The notes under the pieces were generated by a model, which did not search any database, was not told the DNA's origin, and saw only the letters and a program-made list of their open reading frames with translations. A stretch of DNA of 64,000 nucleotides from positions 3,472,001-3,536,000 of the forward strand of contig NZ_CP023559.1 in the NCBI RefSeq assembly GCF_003006155.1, given 5' to 3'. The position numbers and the translations under genes were made by a program. This stretch comes from Salinicola tamaricis (lineage in GTDB: Bacteria > Pseudomonadota > Gammaproteobacteria > Pseudomonadales > Halomonadaceae). Shown in pieces: positions 1-8,984 of the stretch; within the stretch, counting starts at the first letter, position 1, and each line of letters starts with the position of its first letter.

Positions 1-101
1 GTTATGAAGGCTGATCAAGAGAGTGGATGATGTGGCGTGGTCATGGGGAAGGGTCATGAGAGCCATCGCCCCGGCGTGCCGGAGCGATACGCATGCGGGG
101 T

Positions 102-755
102 CTATTTATGATCGCTCTTGCGCACCAGATAGTCGCCCAGGCTCTGGAATAGCTGCACCATCACCACCAGCACCACCACGGTGATCAGCATCACGGTGGG
201 GTTGAAGCGGTTGTAGCCGTAGCGGATGCCGAGATCGCCGAGGCCGCCGCCGCCCACCGCGCCGGCCATGGCGGAGTAGCTCACCAGTGCCACCACGGTG
301 ATGGTGAGGCCGTTGATGATGCCACCACGGGCCTCCGGCAGCAGCACCTTGAGGATGATCTGCATCGGCGTGGCTCCCATCGACTGTGCCGCCTCGACCA
401 GCCCCGGCGAGACCTCGTTGAGCGCGCCTTCGACCAGGCGGGCGACGAACGGGATGGCGGCGATGGTCAGCGGCACCGCGGCGGCGTTGGTGCCGATCGA
501 ACTGCCCACGATCATCCGCGTGAAGGGGATGATCGCCACCAGCAGAATGATGAACGGGATCGAGCGGCCGACGTTGGTGATCACCCCGAGCAGGCCGTTG
601 ATCACCGGCTGGGCGAGAATCTGACGCGGCCGGGTGACGTAGAGCAGCACGCCCAACGGCACCCCGAGCAGGGCAGCGATCAGGCTGGAGACCGCCACCA
701 TGTAGAGCGTCTCCAGGGTGGACTGCCAGACGAGATCAATCAGTGCGCTGGACAT
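102..755 (-). CDS. metI: Methionine ABC transporter permease
   Basis: Membrane subunit of the D-/L-methionine importer; it pairs with MetN in the inner membrane and receives substrate from a MetQ lipoprotein. The 217-residue product is almost entirely hydrophobic segments. It carries the cytoplasmic coupling loop of ABC permeases (EAAQSMGATPMQ, about residues 125-136) that docks on the ATPase. I chose the ATG at 755, which gives MSSALIDLVWQ, over one six codons upstream because it starts like known MetI proteins. It overlaps the end of metN by 20 bp, so the two are translated together. The order metN-metI predicts metQ just off the left edge of the window. The frame is intact. Confidence 0.93.
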   Translation of the reverse strand: MSSALIDLVWQSTLETLYMVAVSSLIAALLGVPLGVLLYVTRPRQILAQPVINGLLGVITNVGRSIPFIILLVAIIPFTRMIVGSSIGTNAAAVPLTIAAIPFVARLVEGALNEVSPGLVEAAQSMGATPMQIILKVLLPEARGGIINGLTITVVALVSYSAMAGAVGGGGLGDLGIRYGYNRFNPTVMLITVVVLVVMVQLFQSLGDYLVRKSDHK

Positions 756-1779
756 GGCCGAGCACCTCCACATGCAGGTCGAAGGATTCGAGCGTGGCGA
801 GCGCTTGGCGTGTCTGCTCGGCGCTGCCCATCAGTTCGGCGATCATCAGCCCCAGGGTGCGGCCCTGGATCGACTCCACCTTGGCCTGCAGGATACTGAC
901 GTCGATGCCGTGCTCGCGGGCCAGCCGCGAGATCAGCGGGGTCGAGACGCTGTCGCCGGAGAAGGTCAGGCGTACCACCGGGTGGGTATGCGCGCCGGCC
1001 TCGGTTTCCAGTCGCTCGACCAGCGCCTGGGGCGGTTCGAGTTCGAGAAAGTCGTTGAGGAACTCGCGCCCCAGCCGGGTCGCCGGGGCGGTGAAGAAGT
1101 CGCCGACGTCTGCCTCTTCGACCAGGCGCCCATCGGAGATCAGGCCGACCCGGTGGCAGATGCTCTTGACCACCTCCATCTCGTGGGTGATCAGCAGGAT
1201 GGTGAGCCCCAGCTGCTGGTTGATCTCCTGCAGCAGCGACAAGATCGAGGTGGTGGTCTGCGGGTCGAGGGCCGAGGTCGCCTCGTCGCACAGCAGCACC
1301 TTGGGCCGGCTGGCCAGGGCGCGGGCGATCGCCACGCGCTGCTTCTGGCCGCCGGAGAGCTCGGCCGGGTACTGGCGTGCCTTGTCGGCCAGCCCGGTGA
1401 GTTCGAGCAGCGGCATGACCCGCTCACGGATCGCTCCGCGGGACTCGCGCATCAACTCCAGCGGCAGCGCCACGTTGTCGTAGACGCTGCGGTTGGTCAG
1501 CAGGTTGAAATGCTGGAAGATCATCCCGCACTGGTGGCGCGCCTGGCGCAGTTGGGCCGGATTCAGCGCGGTCAGCTCCTGGCCATCGACGAAGACGCGC
1601 CCGGCGCTGGGGCGCTCGAGCAGGTTGACGCAGCGGATCAGGGTCGATTTGCCGGCGCCCGAGAGCCCGATGACACCGTGGATAGTGCCCTTGGGCACCG
1701 TCAGATCGATATCCTCGAGTGCCTGCACCGCGCGGCCGCCGCTGCCGTAGGTCTTGGAAACCCGTTCAAGTGTGATCAT
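736..1779 (-). CDS. metN: Methionine ABC transporter ATP-binding protein
   Basis: ATPase of the MetNIQ methionine importer. The 347-residue protein shows Walker A (GLSGAGKSTL, near residue 37), the signature LSGGQKQRVAIARAL, Walker B (VLLCDEATSALD) and the switch histidine in LLITHEMEV. A C-terminal domain of about 80 residues after the nucleotide-binding domain fits the NIL regulatory domain, which binds methionine and inhibits transport. Start chosen at ATG 1779 (MITLERVSKTYG); the frame stays open ten codons further, but that stretch does not resemble the family. It is first in a metN-metI unit. No SAM riboswitch or MetJ-like operator was evident in the 150 bp upstream. Confidence 0.95.
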   Translation of the reverse strand: MITLERVSKTYGSGGRAVQALEDIDLTVPKGTIHGVIGLSGAGKSTLIRCVNLLERPSAGRVFVDGQELTALNPAQLRQARHQCGMIFQHFNLLTNRSVYDNVALPLELMRESRGAIRERVMPLLELTGLADKARQYPAELSGGQKQRVAIARALASRPKVLLCDEATSALDPQTTTSILSLLQEINQQLGLTILLITHEMEVVKSICHRVGLISDGRLVEEADVGDFFTAPATRLGREFLNDFLELEPPQALVERLETEAGAHTHPVVRLTFSGDSVSTPLISRLAREHGIDVSILQAKVESIQGRTLGLMIAELMGSAEQTRQALATLESFDLHVEVLGHVQRTD

Positions 1780-1928
1780 GAAACGTATCGCTACCCTGGG
1801 GGCGTGCATATGGAGGCGTAAGACGCCGCGGGGTTTGGCGCGAGCGCGGCCCGGCGTCGACGAAGCGCGCTAGTATACTGATCGGGACAGGGCAGGGCGA
1901 CAGCCGCGGGCCGGCCGGCGGGCGCGGG

Positions 1929-2571
1929 TCATGCCTTCTCTGGTCGCGGCAGCAATCCGCCGAGCACGATGCGCTGGACGTTGTCGACGCTGGCGGCGAA
2001 GAATGCTGGATCGCTGAGATCCTGGTCGGAGATGGCCTGAATCTGTACCGCGAAATCGGCGTAGTGCTGGGTGGTGCTCCACAGCAGATAGATGAGGTGG
2101 TAGGGGGCGACCGGGGCAAGCTGGCCGCTGTCGACCCACTGCTGCACTGCGCGTGCCTTCTCGGCCATCAGACTGCGCTGCTCGGCCAGCACCTTGCCCA
2201 GCAGCGGTGCACCCTGAATCACCTCCAGGCAGTAGAGGCGCGACGCCTGTGGCTGATCGCGTGCGAGTTCGAGCTTTTGCTGGATATAGCGGCGGATGGC
2301 GATTTCAGGCGGGGTGCTGGCGCAGATCAGATCCATGGGAACCTGCCAGCAGCTCAGGATACGCTCGAACACTGCCAGGTAGAGTGTCTTTGCTGGCGTA
2401 GTGGTAGAGCAGGTTGGTCTTGGAGACGCCAGCGAGTTCGGCGATGGCGTCGAGGCTGGCGCCATGCAGGCCGAACTGGGAAAACAGCGACAACGCCGCA
2501 TCGAGGATCGTCTGGCGCCGTGCTTCGCTGGCACGCGCCCGCGCTGTGGTCGGTCGGGGAGAGCTGGTCAT
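1929..2571 (-). CDS. RutR-like TetR-family regulator (frame-broken as read)
   Basis: TetR repressor with an N-terminal helix-turn-helix (ILDAALSLFSQFGLHGAS, then IAELAGVSKTNLLYHY). Its C-terminal ligand domain (WSTTQHYADFAVQ, ENVQRIVLGGLLPRP type) closely resembles RutR, the uracil-sensing regulator of pyrimidine catabolism in E. coli. The reading frame changes near 2385, inside the YASKDTLYLAV segment. Two missing bases, or one extra, there would restore a normal 213-residue protein. No rut catabolic genes lie beside it, so its target is unknown. Start taken at ATG 2571; ATG 2604 is possible. Repeated TCRTYACA motifs lie just upstream. Confidence 0.8.
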
Positions 2572-2915
2572 GGGCTGTAACGCTGACTCATGGCTATCGT
2601 TCATTACATTCGTTACAGCAGCAGGGCTGCACATTCGTCACAGCTGGGGGCTTCGGGCGACAGGGTGTGGCCGCGGCATGACCGGCCGTCTCTGCGCTGC
2701 TGGTTTCCCCCGGGGTGTGCCGGACACGTGGGCGGTTGTGATCACGCGGGCGATCATAGTAGGCAGGCCGTGCGATGGGCGTCAATGTCGCGCGTGCGCT
2801 CGCGTGCTACCCTACGCAGCGCTCTGGGCGGGTCTGGCAAGCAGCTGCCGGGCTGGGGTTTTCCGCTCGACTGACTCTCGACCGCTGGCTCAAACGTGAA
2901 GAGGAGATCGCTGCG
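2572..2915. other. Divergent intergenic region, no gene seen
   Basis: A 344-bp gap separates the minus-strand TetR gene from ribE. Apart from the short repeats at its left end I see no convincing gene. I looked for the conserved blocks of an FMN riboswitch in front of the riboflavin gene and did not find them. Confidence 0.5.
2601..2644. repeat. Short direct repeats upstream of the TetR gene
   Basis: Three copies of an 8-base motif TCRTYACA occur at 2601-2608, 2610-2617 and 2635-2642. The last two sit inside a 14-base direct repeat (ACATTCGTYACAGC at 2606 and 2631, 13 of 14 identical). They lie 30-75 bp upstream of the TetR start, where an operator would be expected. That they bind a regulator is inference. 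Confidence 0.4.
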
Positions 2916-3524
2916 ATGTTCACCGGGATCGTTCAGGATATGGGGACCGTGGTTGCCATCGAACCACGCGAGCAGTTGCACACGCACGTGGTGGCGATGT
3001 CGCCGGCGCTGCGTGAAGGGCTGGCGCTGGGCGCGTCGGTGGCCCATAACGGCTGCTGCCTGTCGGTCACCGCGATCGACGGCGAGCACGTCAGTTTCGA
3101 TCTGATGCGCGAGACCCTGCGTCTGACCAATCTCGGCGCGCTCAAGGTCGGCGATCGGGTCAATCTGGAGCGTGCTGCGCGCTTCGGTGACGAGATAGGC
3201 GGCCATGCCATGTCCGGGCATATCATGGGCATGGCGCGGCTGACCGAGATCGACGAGGCGCCCAATAATCGGCGGCTGTGGTTCGCGCTGCCGGCGGGGC
3301 TCGAACGCTTCGTGTTCGACAAGGGCTATATCGGTATCGACGGCATCAGTCTGACCATCGGCGAGGTGCGCGGCGAGCGCTTCTGCGTCAATCTGATCCC
3401 GGAGACGCTGGCGCGGACCACCATCGGTGAGCGCCTGCCCGGCGATCAGGTCAATGTCGAGGTCGACCCGCAGACCCAGGCGATCGTCGAGACGGTGGAG
3501 CGCGTGCTGGCCGCTCGGGGCTAG
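2916..3524 (+). CDS. ribE: Riboflavin synthase, alpha subunit
   Basis: Catalyses dismutation of two 6,7-dimethyl-8-ribityllumazine molecules to riboflavin, the last step of vitamin B2 synthesis. The 202-residue product starts with the family hallmark MFTGIVQ. It shows the expected two lumazine-binding repeats: the first contains NGCCLSVTAI and FDLMRETL, the second GYIGIDGISLTIG and NLIPETLARTT. The ATG at 2916 is preceded by a GAGGAG ribosome-binding site; the longer upstream frame is not conserved. It stands alone, without other rib genes. The frame is intact. The symbol ribC or ribE depends on nomenclature. Confidence 0.95.
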   Translation: MFTGIVQDMGTVVAIEPREQLHTHVVAMSPALREGLALGASVAHNGCCLSVTAIDGEHVSFDLMRETLRLTNLGALKVGDRVNLERAARFGDEIGGHAMSGHIMGMARLTEIDEAPNNRRLWFALPAGLERFVFDKGYIGIDGISLTIGEVRGERFCVNLIPETLARTTIGERLPGDQVNVEVDPQTQAIVETVERVLAARG

Positions 3525-3741
3525 TTCGGCCACCCAGCGTTCATGTGGCGGCACATGGGTCGCGTCGCTGCGGCTGCTTGGGTAACATAAGCGCCTTTGT
3601 GCCTCGTCTTCTGGCGCGTGCTGTGGTCAGCGTCAGAATGTCAGTACGAGAACGTCAGCACTAGAGGGGCGGTGCCCGAGAGTCAGCCGCGCGGGTACCC
3701 TCACCAGGATGCGCCGATTCCGGCCAATGGAGTTTCTTTAG

Positions 3742-4290
3742 ATGAGCAGTATCTACGGCGACTATATCAAGTCGGTCATCCGTACCGTGCCGGACTGGCC
3801 CCAGCCCGGCGTGAACTTCCGTGACATCACGCCGCTTCTGCAGAACAGCGCCGCCTTCCGCAAGCTGATCGACAGCTTCGTGCACCGCTATCAGGAACTC
3901 GAGGTCGATGCCATTGCTGCGGTCGACGCGCGCGGTTTCATCGTCGGTGCGCCGCTGGCCTACGAGCTGGGCTGCAGCTTCGTGCCGGTACGCAAGAAGG
4001 GCAAGCTGCCGTTCAAGACGATCAGCGAGACCTACACGCTGGAGTACGGTGAGTCCACCGTCGAGCTGCACTCGGATGCCTTCCGCGAGCACGATCGTAT
4101 CGTGATCATCGACGATCTGATCGCCACCGGCGGCACCATGCTGGCCGCGGCGTCGCTGATCACCCGCAGCGGTGGGCATATCGTCGAACTGGCCTCGATT
4201 CTCGATCTGCCCGAGCTTGGCGGATCGGCCAAGATTCGCGAGGCGGGCTACAGCGTCTTCTCCGTGTGCAGCTTCAACGAAGACGAGTGA
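3742..4290 (+). CDS. apt: Adenine phosphoribosyltransferase
   Basis: Salvages adenine to AMP with PRPP. The 182-residue product is normal length for Apt. It has the N-terminal hood typical of the family ([20 protein letters not shown]), the flexible-loop segment ([11 protein letters not shown]) and the PRPP-binding motif [13 protein letters not shown]. It is followed after 54 bp by gpt, with a strong GC hairpin between them, so the two purine-salvage genes probably share a transcript. The frame is intact. Confidence 0.96.
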   Translation: MSSIYGDYIKSVIRTVPDWPQPGVNFRDITPLLQNSAAFRKLIDSFVHRYQELEVDAIAAVDARGFIVGAPLAYELGCSFVPVRKKGKLPFKTISETYTLEYGESTVELHSDAFREHDRIVIIDDLIATGGTMLAAASLITRSGGHIVELASILDLPELGGSAKIREAGYSVFSVCSFNEDE

Positions 4291-4295
4291 TTCAC

Positions 4296-4320
4296 GCCGC
4301 CGCCGATCACCGGCGGCGGC
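4296..4320 (+). other. GC-rich hairpin between apt and gpt
   Basis: A perfect 10-bp inverted repeat (GCCGCCGCCG and CGGCGGCGGC, 5-base loop) follows the apt stop. There is no T run after it, so it is more likely an mRNA-stability or partial attenuation element than a full terminator. Confidence 0.45.
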
Positions 4321-4344
4321 GCCATCATCGGGTGGAAAAAGAGC

Positions 4345-4833
4345 ATGAGCGCCAATCGTTATCATCAGCTGTTCACGATCTCCTGGGATCAACTCCACCG
4401 GGACGTGCGCACGCTCTGCCACCATCTGGTCGAGCGTGACTTCAAGGGGATCGTCGCGATCACTCGTGGCGGGCTGATTCCCGCTGCCCTGATCGCGCGC
4501 GAGCTCAACGTGCGCCTGATCGACACGGTGTGCATCAAGAGCTATGACGAGCAGTCTCAGGGCCAGCTCGATGTCATGAAAGGGGTCGAGCACGACGGCG
4601 ACGGCTGGCTGCTGGTGGATGACCTGGTCGACACCGGCAAGACCGCGCGGGCGGTACGCGAGATGCTGCCCAAGGCGCATTTCGTCACGATCTATGCCAA
4701 GCCGGAAGGGCGGCCGCTGGTCGATCAGTATCTCACCGAGGTGGCGCAGGATTGCTGGATCCAGTTCCCCTGGGACTTGGGTCACGCCTATGTCGAGCCG
4801 CTGGTCGATCAGGTGCGCGCGCCCAAGCCGTGA
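4345..4833 (+). CDS. gpt: Xanthine(-guanine) phosphoribosyltransferase
   Basis: Converts xanthine or guanine to XMP or GMP with PRPP. The 162-residue product has the Gpt features [21 protein letters not shown] near the N-terminus and the PRPP loop [21 protein letters not shown]. It ends with the QFPWD segment typical of XGPRT. Start at ATG 4345. It lies downstream of apt on the same strand and 74 bp before ung. The frame is intact. Substrate preference (xanthine versus guanine or hypoxanthine) is inferred from family similarity. Confidence 0.92.
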   Translation: MSANRYHQLFTISWDQLHRDVRTLCHHLVERDFKGIVAITRGGLIPAALIARELNVRLIDTVCIKSYDEQSQGQLDVMKGVEHDGDGWLLVDDLVDTGKTARAVREMLPKAHFVTIYAKPEGRPLVDQYLTEVAQDCWIQFPWDLGHAYVEPLVDQVRAPKP

Positions 4834-4907
4834 GCGCGGCATCCGCCAGTTGCACTACCTTCCACCGTTTTCCATTACGCCTTCCCTCAGCCCACGGAGA
4901 CACTGGC

Positions 4908-5595
4908 ATGCCTGCGAAAACGCCGTTGCCCGACAGCTGGAACGCCCAGTTGGGGGCGGAGTTCGACGCTGACTACATGCACCAGCTGCGGGCCTTTCTG
5001 GCGGCCGAGAAGGCGGCGCACAAGGTGATCTACCCGCACTCCTCGCACTGGTTCCGCGCCTTCGAGCTGACCCGCTGTCGCAGGTCAAGGTGGTGATCCT
5101 GGGCCAGGACCCCTACCACGGCCCCAACCAGGCCCACGGCCTGTGTTTCTCGGTGCGCCCGGGCGTGCCCACGCCGCCGTCGCTGCAGAACATCTACAAG
5201 GAGCTGGCCCAGGACGTCGGCACCATGGCGGTCTCCCACGGCTTTCTCGAGCACTGGGCGCGCCAAGGCGTGCTGCTGCTCAACAGCGTGCTCACGGTGG
5301 AGCAGGGCAACGCCGGTTCCCACCGCAACCGCGGCTGGAGCGCTTCACCGATCGCGCCATCCAGGTGGTCAACGAGCAGTGCGAGGCGTGGTCTTTCTGC
5401 TCGGGGCAGCTACGCCCAGAAGAAAGCCAGTTTCGTCGACCGCCAGCGCCACTGGTGCTGCACTCGGTGCATCCGTCGCCGCTCTCCGCCCATCGGGGAT
5501 TCTTCGGCCAGCGCCACTTCTCCCAGGCCAATGCCTTCCTCGCCGCCCGCGGGCGTGACCCCATCGATTGGCAGCTGCCGGCGACACCCGAGTAA
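4908..5595 (+). CDS. ung: Uracil-DNA glycosylase (several frame breaks)
   Basis: Removes uracil from DNA in base-excision repair. Pieces in different frames together give a complete Ung. The start reads [15 protein letters not shown]; the catalytic water-activating motif is [21 protein letters not shown], then [11 protein letters not shown] and [11 protein letters not shown]. The DNA-intercalation motif is [14 protein letters not shown]. At least five frame changes are seen (near 5072, 5335, 5385, 5413 and 5450). Each is repaired by adding one base, for instance ACCC to ACCCC before GCTGTCGCAG. Such a cluster inside 400 bp of a conserved gene points to sequencing error. Length after repair is about 230 residues, as expected. 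Confidence 0.85.
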
Positions 5596-5744
5596 GAGCC
5601 CATTTTCCCAACCCTCTGACGATGGGCGCCGGGGGCAGGGCAAATGACCCGCGCGGTGGGCGGATGAGTTCGCGTCGCCGCAGGGCGGGCTTGTCGCGTA
5701 CAATAGGCGGGTTTTTCATTGCTGACGAAGGCGCCTATTCAGGT

Positions 5745-6364
5745 GTTCATCCCATCGCCCATCCGCTGGTTCAACATAAGCTCGGACTGATGCGGGCTGC
5801 CGATATCAGCACCAAGAGTTTTCGCGAACTGCCTGCGAATGGCCAAGCTGCTGACTTACGAAGCGACCCAGAATCTGGAGCTGGAGCCTGCGACCATCGA
5901 GGGTTGGAACGGCGAGCCGATTGCGGTCGAGCAGATCAAGGGCAAGAAGGTCACCATCGTGCCGATCCTGCGTGCCGGCCTGGGCATGCTCGACGGCGTC
6001 ACCGATCTCATCCCCAGCGCGCGCATCAGCGTGGTCGTCTTTATCGTAACGAGGAGACCCTCGAACCGGTACCCTATTTCGAGAAGTTCGTGAGCGCCCT
6101 CGACGAACGCTTGGCGATCGTCATCGACCCCATGCGGCCACTGGCGGCTCCATGGTGGCGACGCTGGACATGCTCAAGGCGCGTGGCTGCCAGCAGATCA
6201 AGGTGATCGTGCTGGTGGCGGCGCCGGAGGGTATCGAACGCGTTCAGCAGGCGCATCCCGAGGTCGAAATCTACACTGCGGCGGTCGACCAGAAGCTCGA
6301 CGAGCACGGCTATATCGTGCCCGGGCTGGGTGATGCCGGCGACAAGATCTTCGGCACCCGGTGA
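5745..6364 (+). CDS. upp: Uracil phosphoribosyltransferase (several frame breaks)
   Basis: Salvages uracil to UMP with PRPP. The reconstructed protein follows Upp from [20 protein letters not shown] through [52 protein letters not shown] and [20 protein letters not shown]. It ends at [19 protein letters not shown]. Frame changes near 5832-5840, 6032 and 6135 are each repaired by single added bases (G, A, G, T). I found no in-frame ATG or GTG ahead of the VHPIAHPL segment, so the true start is unresolved and may be hidden by another error. The stop overlaps the GTG of mobA. Confidence 0.82.
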
Positions 6365-6975
6365 TCGCGACCACCGAGATCACCGGCGTGGTATTGGCCG
6401 GTGGCCGCGACGGCGCATGGGCGGTGAGGACAAGGGCTGGGTGGAACTCGCCGGGCGCCCGCTGATCGAGCATGTGCTGGCGCGCCTGCGTCCCCAGGTC
6501 GGCGCACTGATGATCAGTGCCAACCGCCATCTGCCGCGCTACCGCGGTTTATGGTGTACCGGTGGTCGCGGATAGCGAGCCCGATTTCCCGGCCCGCTGG
6601 CCGGCGCGCTGGCTGCCATGCGGTCGCCTCACGCCCTGGCTGTTGTCGCCGGTGGACACGCCTTGGCTGCCGCCCGATCTCTGCCGGCGGCTGGCACAGG
6701 CGGCGGAACAGGCCGATATCGTCGTGGTGCATGACGGCGCACGGTTGCAACCGTTGACGGCGCTGGTGCGTACCTCCCTCGAGGCGGATCTAGCGCGCTG
6801 GCTGGAGAGCGGCGCGGGGCGAGTGCTCGACTTCTATCAGCGCCACCGCTGGTGCCAGATCGACTTCGCCGACCGCCGCGCGAGTTTTGCCAATCTCAAC
6901 ACGCCGCAGGAGCGCGAGCGTGCTGAACGCTCGTCCGGAGGTAGAGATGAGGGTGAGAGATCAGGGCAGGAATGA
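6361..6975 (+). CDS. mobA: Molybdenum cofactor guanylyltransferase MobA (frame-broken)
   Basis: Attaches GMP to molybdopterin to make the MGD cofactor used by DMSO-reductase family enzymes. The start is a GTG overlapping the upp stop (GTGA), giving [16 protein letters not shown]. The nucleotide-binding signature [49 protein letters not shown] and [10 protein letters not shown] are all present but spread over several frames. At least four frame changes lie between about 6408 and 6650. The C-terminal half (from [15 protein letters not shown]) reads in one frame to 6975. It is the first gene of the Mo-cofactor cluster. Confidence 0.8.
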
Positions 6976-6984
6976 GGGCGAGAG

Positions 6985-7571
6985 ATGAGTGAATCGCTTG
7001 CCGCCTGCGCCGGCGGCATTCCGCTACTCGGCGTGGTGGCCTGGAGTGGTACCGGCAAGACCACGCTGCTCGAGGCGTTGCTGCCTCGGCTGGCCGAGCA
7101 TGGCCGGCCCGCGGCGGTGATCAAGCACGCTCATCACGCCTTCGACATCGATCAGCCGGGCAAGGACAGCCACCGCCTGCGCCAGGCCGGTGCGACACCC
7201 ATGCTGGTGGCCTCCGGCAAGCGCTTTGCGCTGATGATGGAGACGCCGGGGCGCGACGAACCGGACCTGCCCGCGCTGGTGCGCCAGGTAGCTGCCTTGC
7301 GGCCGGCGTTGATTTTGGTCGAGGGGTTCAAGCAGTGGCCGCTGCCCAAGCTCGAACTCTATCGGGGCGAGCATGATCAGCCGCTGCTGGCCAGTGACGA
7401 CCCTTGGGTCGAGGCGGTGGCGCTCAAGCCAGCCGGCGCCATTGCCGCGGCGCGTGAGCGCGTGGCGCGGGGGTGGCGCTGCTCGATCTCGATGATCACG
7501 CGGCCATCCTGGCTTGGATTCTGGCCTGGGCCGAGCGTCGCGACGCGGTACGAGACACCCCTCCGGGTTAG
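6985..7571 (+). CDS. mobB: Molybdopterin-guanine dinucleotide biosynthesis adaptor MobB (one frame break)
   Basis: GTP-binding accessory protein of MGD cofactor synthesis. The P-loop is seen in GVVAWSGTGKTTLLEAL, followed by AAVIKHAHHAFDIDQPGKDS, a typical MobB segment, and LILVEGFKQWPLPKLELYR. One G is missing from a G run near 7470. With it restored the end reads VALLDLDDHAAILAWILAWAERR and stops at 7571, 195 residues, the usual length. As read, the frame runs on in nonsense to 7620. It sits directly after mobA. Confidence 0.85.
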
Positions 7572-7684
7572 CCGGTGTCCGGGGCGCGGCGGGCTTCGAG
7601 GCTCCGACGTGCGGGCGTAACGCCGGGAAATTAACTATGCTGAGAGTTTCGGCGTAAGACTTTGAAAGCGAGGCGAATCCTGTC

Positions 7685-8485
7685 ATGACCTTGACGCATC
7701 TCAACGCCCGTGGCGAGGCGCACATGGTCGATGTGGCCGACAAGCCGGAGAGTCGGCGAGAGGCGCGGGCGCGGGGCCGCATCCGTATGCAGCCGGCCAC
7801 GCTGGCGCTGCTGGCCGAGGGTGGTTTGCCCAAGGGCGACGTGCTGGCCACGGCGCGTATCGCCGGCATCCAGGCGGCCAAGCGCACCCACGAGCTAATT
7901 CCGCTGTGCCATGCGTTGGCGCTGTCGAAGGTGACGCTCGATTTCGAGCTCGACAGCACTCAAGGCTGCGTCTGGGTCGAGGCGTTCTGCCGTCTCAATG
8001 GCCGCACCGGGGTAGAGATGGAGGCGCTCACTGCGGTATCGGTGGCGTGTCTGACGCTCTACGACATGTGCAAGGCGGTGGATAAGGCGATGATCATCGA
8101 CGGCGTGCAGCTCGAGGAAAAGCGTGGCGGGCGCTCCGGCGACTTCTCGCGCCAGGCGCAACAGACGCAGGAGGCGGCGGCCGATGTGCAACCGGCGGTG
8201 CGCGGTGAAAACCCGTTGCACGGCGAGACGCCGGTCGTGTCGGTGCGCTTCCTCGCCGAGTTGCGCGAGCGCCTGGGGACGGAGCAGACCGAACTCGATC
8301 CGGCGCAGCTGGCGGTGGCCGACATCGCCGGGGTCAAGCGTGCGCTGATGGCGGCCGATCCGCGCTACGCGCTGCTCGAGGAAGGTCGGGTGCTGGCGGC
8401 GTGCAATCAGATCATGGCCACCGACGCGACGCCGGTGGCGCCGGGGGATGAGGTTGCCTTCTTTCCGCCGGTGACCGGCGGCTAG
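7685..8485 (+). CDS. moaCD: MoaC-MoaD fusion: cyclic pyranopterin monophosphate synthase and molybdopterin synthase small subunit
   Basis: Residues 1 to about 160 are MoaC, which forms cyclic pyranopterin monophosphate. Its motifs are [47 protein letters not shown] and KRGGRSGDF. Residues of about 190-266 are MoaD, the sulfur carrier of molybdopterin synthase ([14 protein letters not shown], ending in the functional di-glycine PPVTGG). A Gln/Ala/Glu-rich linker of about 30 residues joins them with no stop or start between. MoaC and MoaD are usually separate. The fusion may be real, since the linker reads as normal coding sequence. It may also be an artefact of lost bases, as indels are frequent nearby. 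Confidence 0.85.
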   Translation: MTLTHLNARGEAHMVDVADKPESRREARARGRIRMQPATLALLAEGGLPKGDVLATARIAGIQAAKRTHELIPLCHALALSKVTLDFELDSTQGCVWVEAFCRLNGRTGVEMEALTAVSVACLTLYDMCKAVDKAMIIDGVQLEEKRGGRSGDFSRQAQQTQEAAADVQPAVRGENPLHGETPVVSVRFLAELRERLGTEQTELDPAQLAVADIAGVKRALMAADPRYALLEEGRVLAACNQIMATDATPVAPGDEVAFFPPVTGG

Positions 8486-8525
8486 CGACATGAGCCATGG
8501 CGGCGAACAGCCCGGGGAGCAGGGT

Positions 8526-8984
8526 ATGCAGATCGACATTCGCGTACAACAGGCAGCATTCGATGCCGTTGCCATGCAGCAGCGGCTGACCGCCAGGCGT
8601 CGGGATATCGGCGCGCTGGTGAGCTTCACCGGCCTGGTTCGTGACATCAACGAGCGTCCCGACGTCGAAGCGCTGACCCTCGAACACTTCCCCGGCATGA
8701 CCGAACAAGCGCTCGAGGCCATCGCTCGTGATGCCGGGGCGCGCTGGCCGCTCACGGGGGTTGGCGTGGTCCACCGGGTCGGTCGGCTGCCAGGGGACCC
8801 GATCGTGCTGGTGATGGTGACCAGCGCACATCGACGGGCGGCCTTCGAGGCCTGTGACTTCATCATGGATCGATTGAAGACGCGAGCACCTTTCTGGAAG
8901 AAAGAGCACACGGCCAGTGGCGACTACTGGGTTTCTGAACGACAGAGCGACCATGACGATGCCGGTCGTTGGGAGCGAGCATGA
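8526..8984 (+). CDS. moaE: Molybdopterin synthase catalytic subunit MoaE
   Basis: Large subunit of molybdopterin synthase; it inserts two sulfurs from MoaD thiocarboxylate into cPMP. Diagnostic segments are [38 protein letters not shown] and the active-site lysine region [14 protein letters not shown] prefer ATG 8526 ([12 protein letters not shown]), preceded by a GGGGAGCAGGG ribosome-binding site, because it aligns with normal MoaE starts. ATG 8490, 5 bp after the preceding stop, is the alternative. The stop overlaps the moaA start. The frame is intact. Confidence 0.93.
   Translation: MQIDIRVQQAAFDAVAMQQRLTARRRDIGALVSFTGLVRDINERPDVEALTLEHFPGMTEQALEAIARDAGARWPLTGVGVVHRVGRLPGDPIVLVMVTSAHRRAAFEACDFIMDRLKTRAPFWKKEHTASGDYWVSERQSDHDDAGRWERA

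Noticed and set aside
2640-2915. FMN riboswitch before ribE
   Set aside because: The conserved RFN sequence blocks were not found on the plus strand.
5568-6206. Single 212-residue protein read across the ung-upp gap
   Set aside because: It joins non-coding sequence to the first part of upp and then runs in the wrong frame.
4908-6364. True pseudogenes for ung and upp, and likewise lexA, ppsA, dinB and flhDC
   Set aside because: All motifs are intact in neighbouring frames and every break is repaired by one or two bases. Genuine decay would also show substitutions at catalytic residues.
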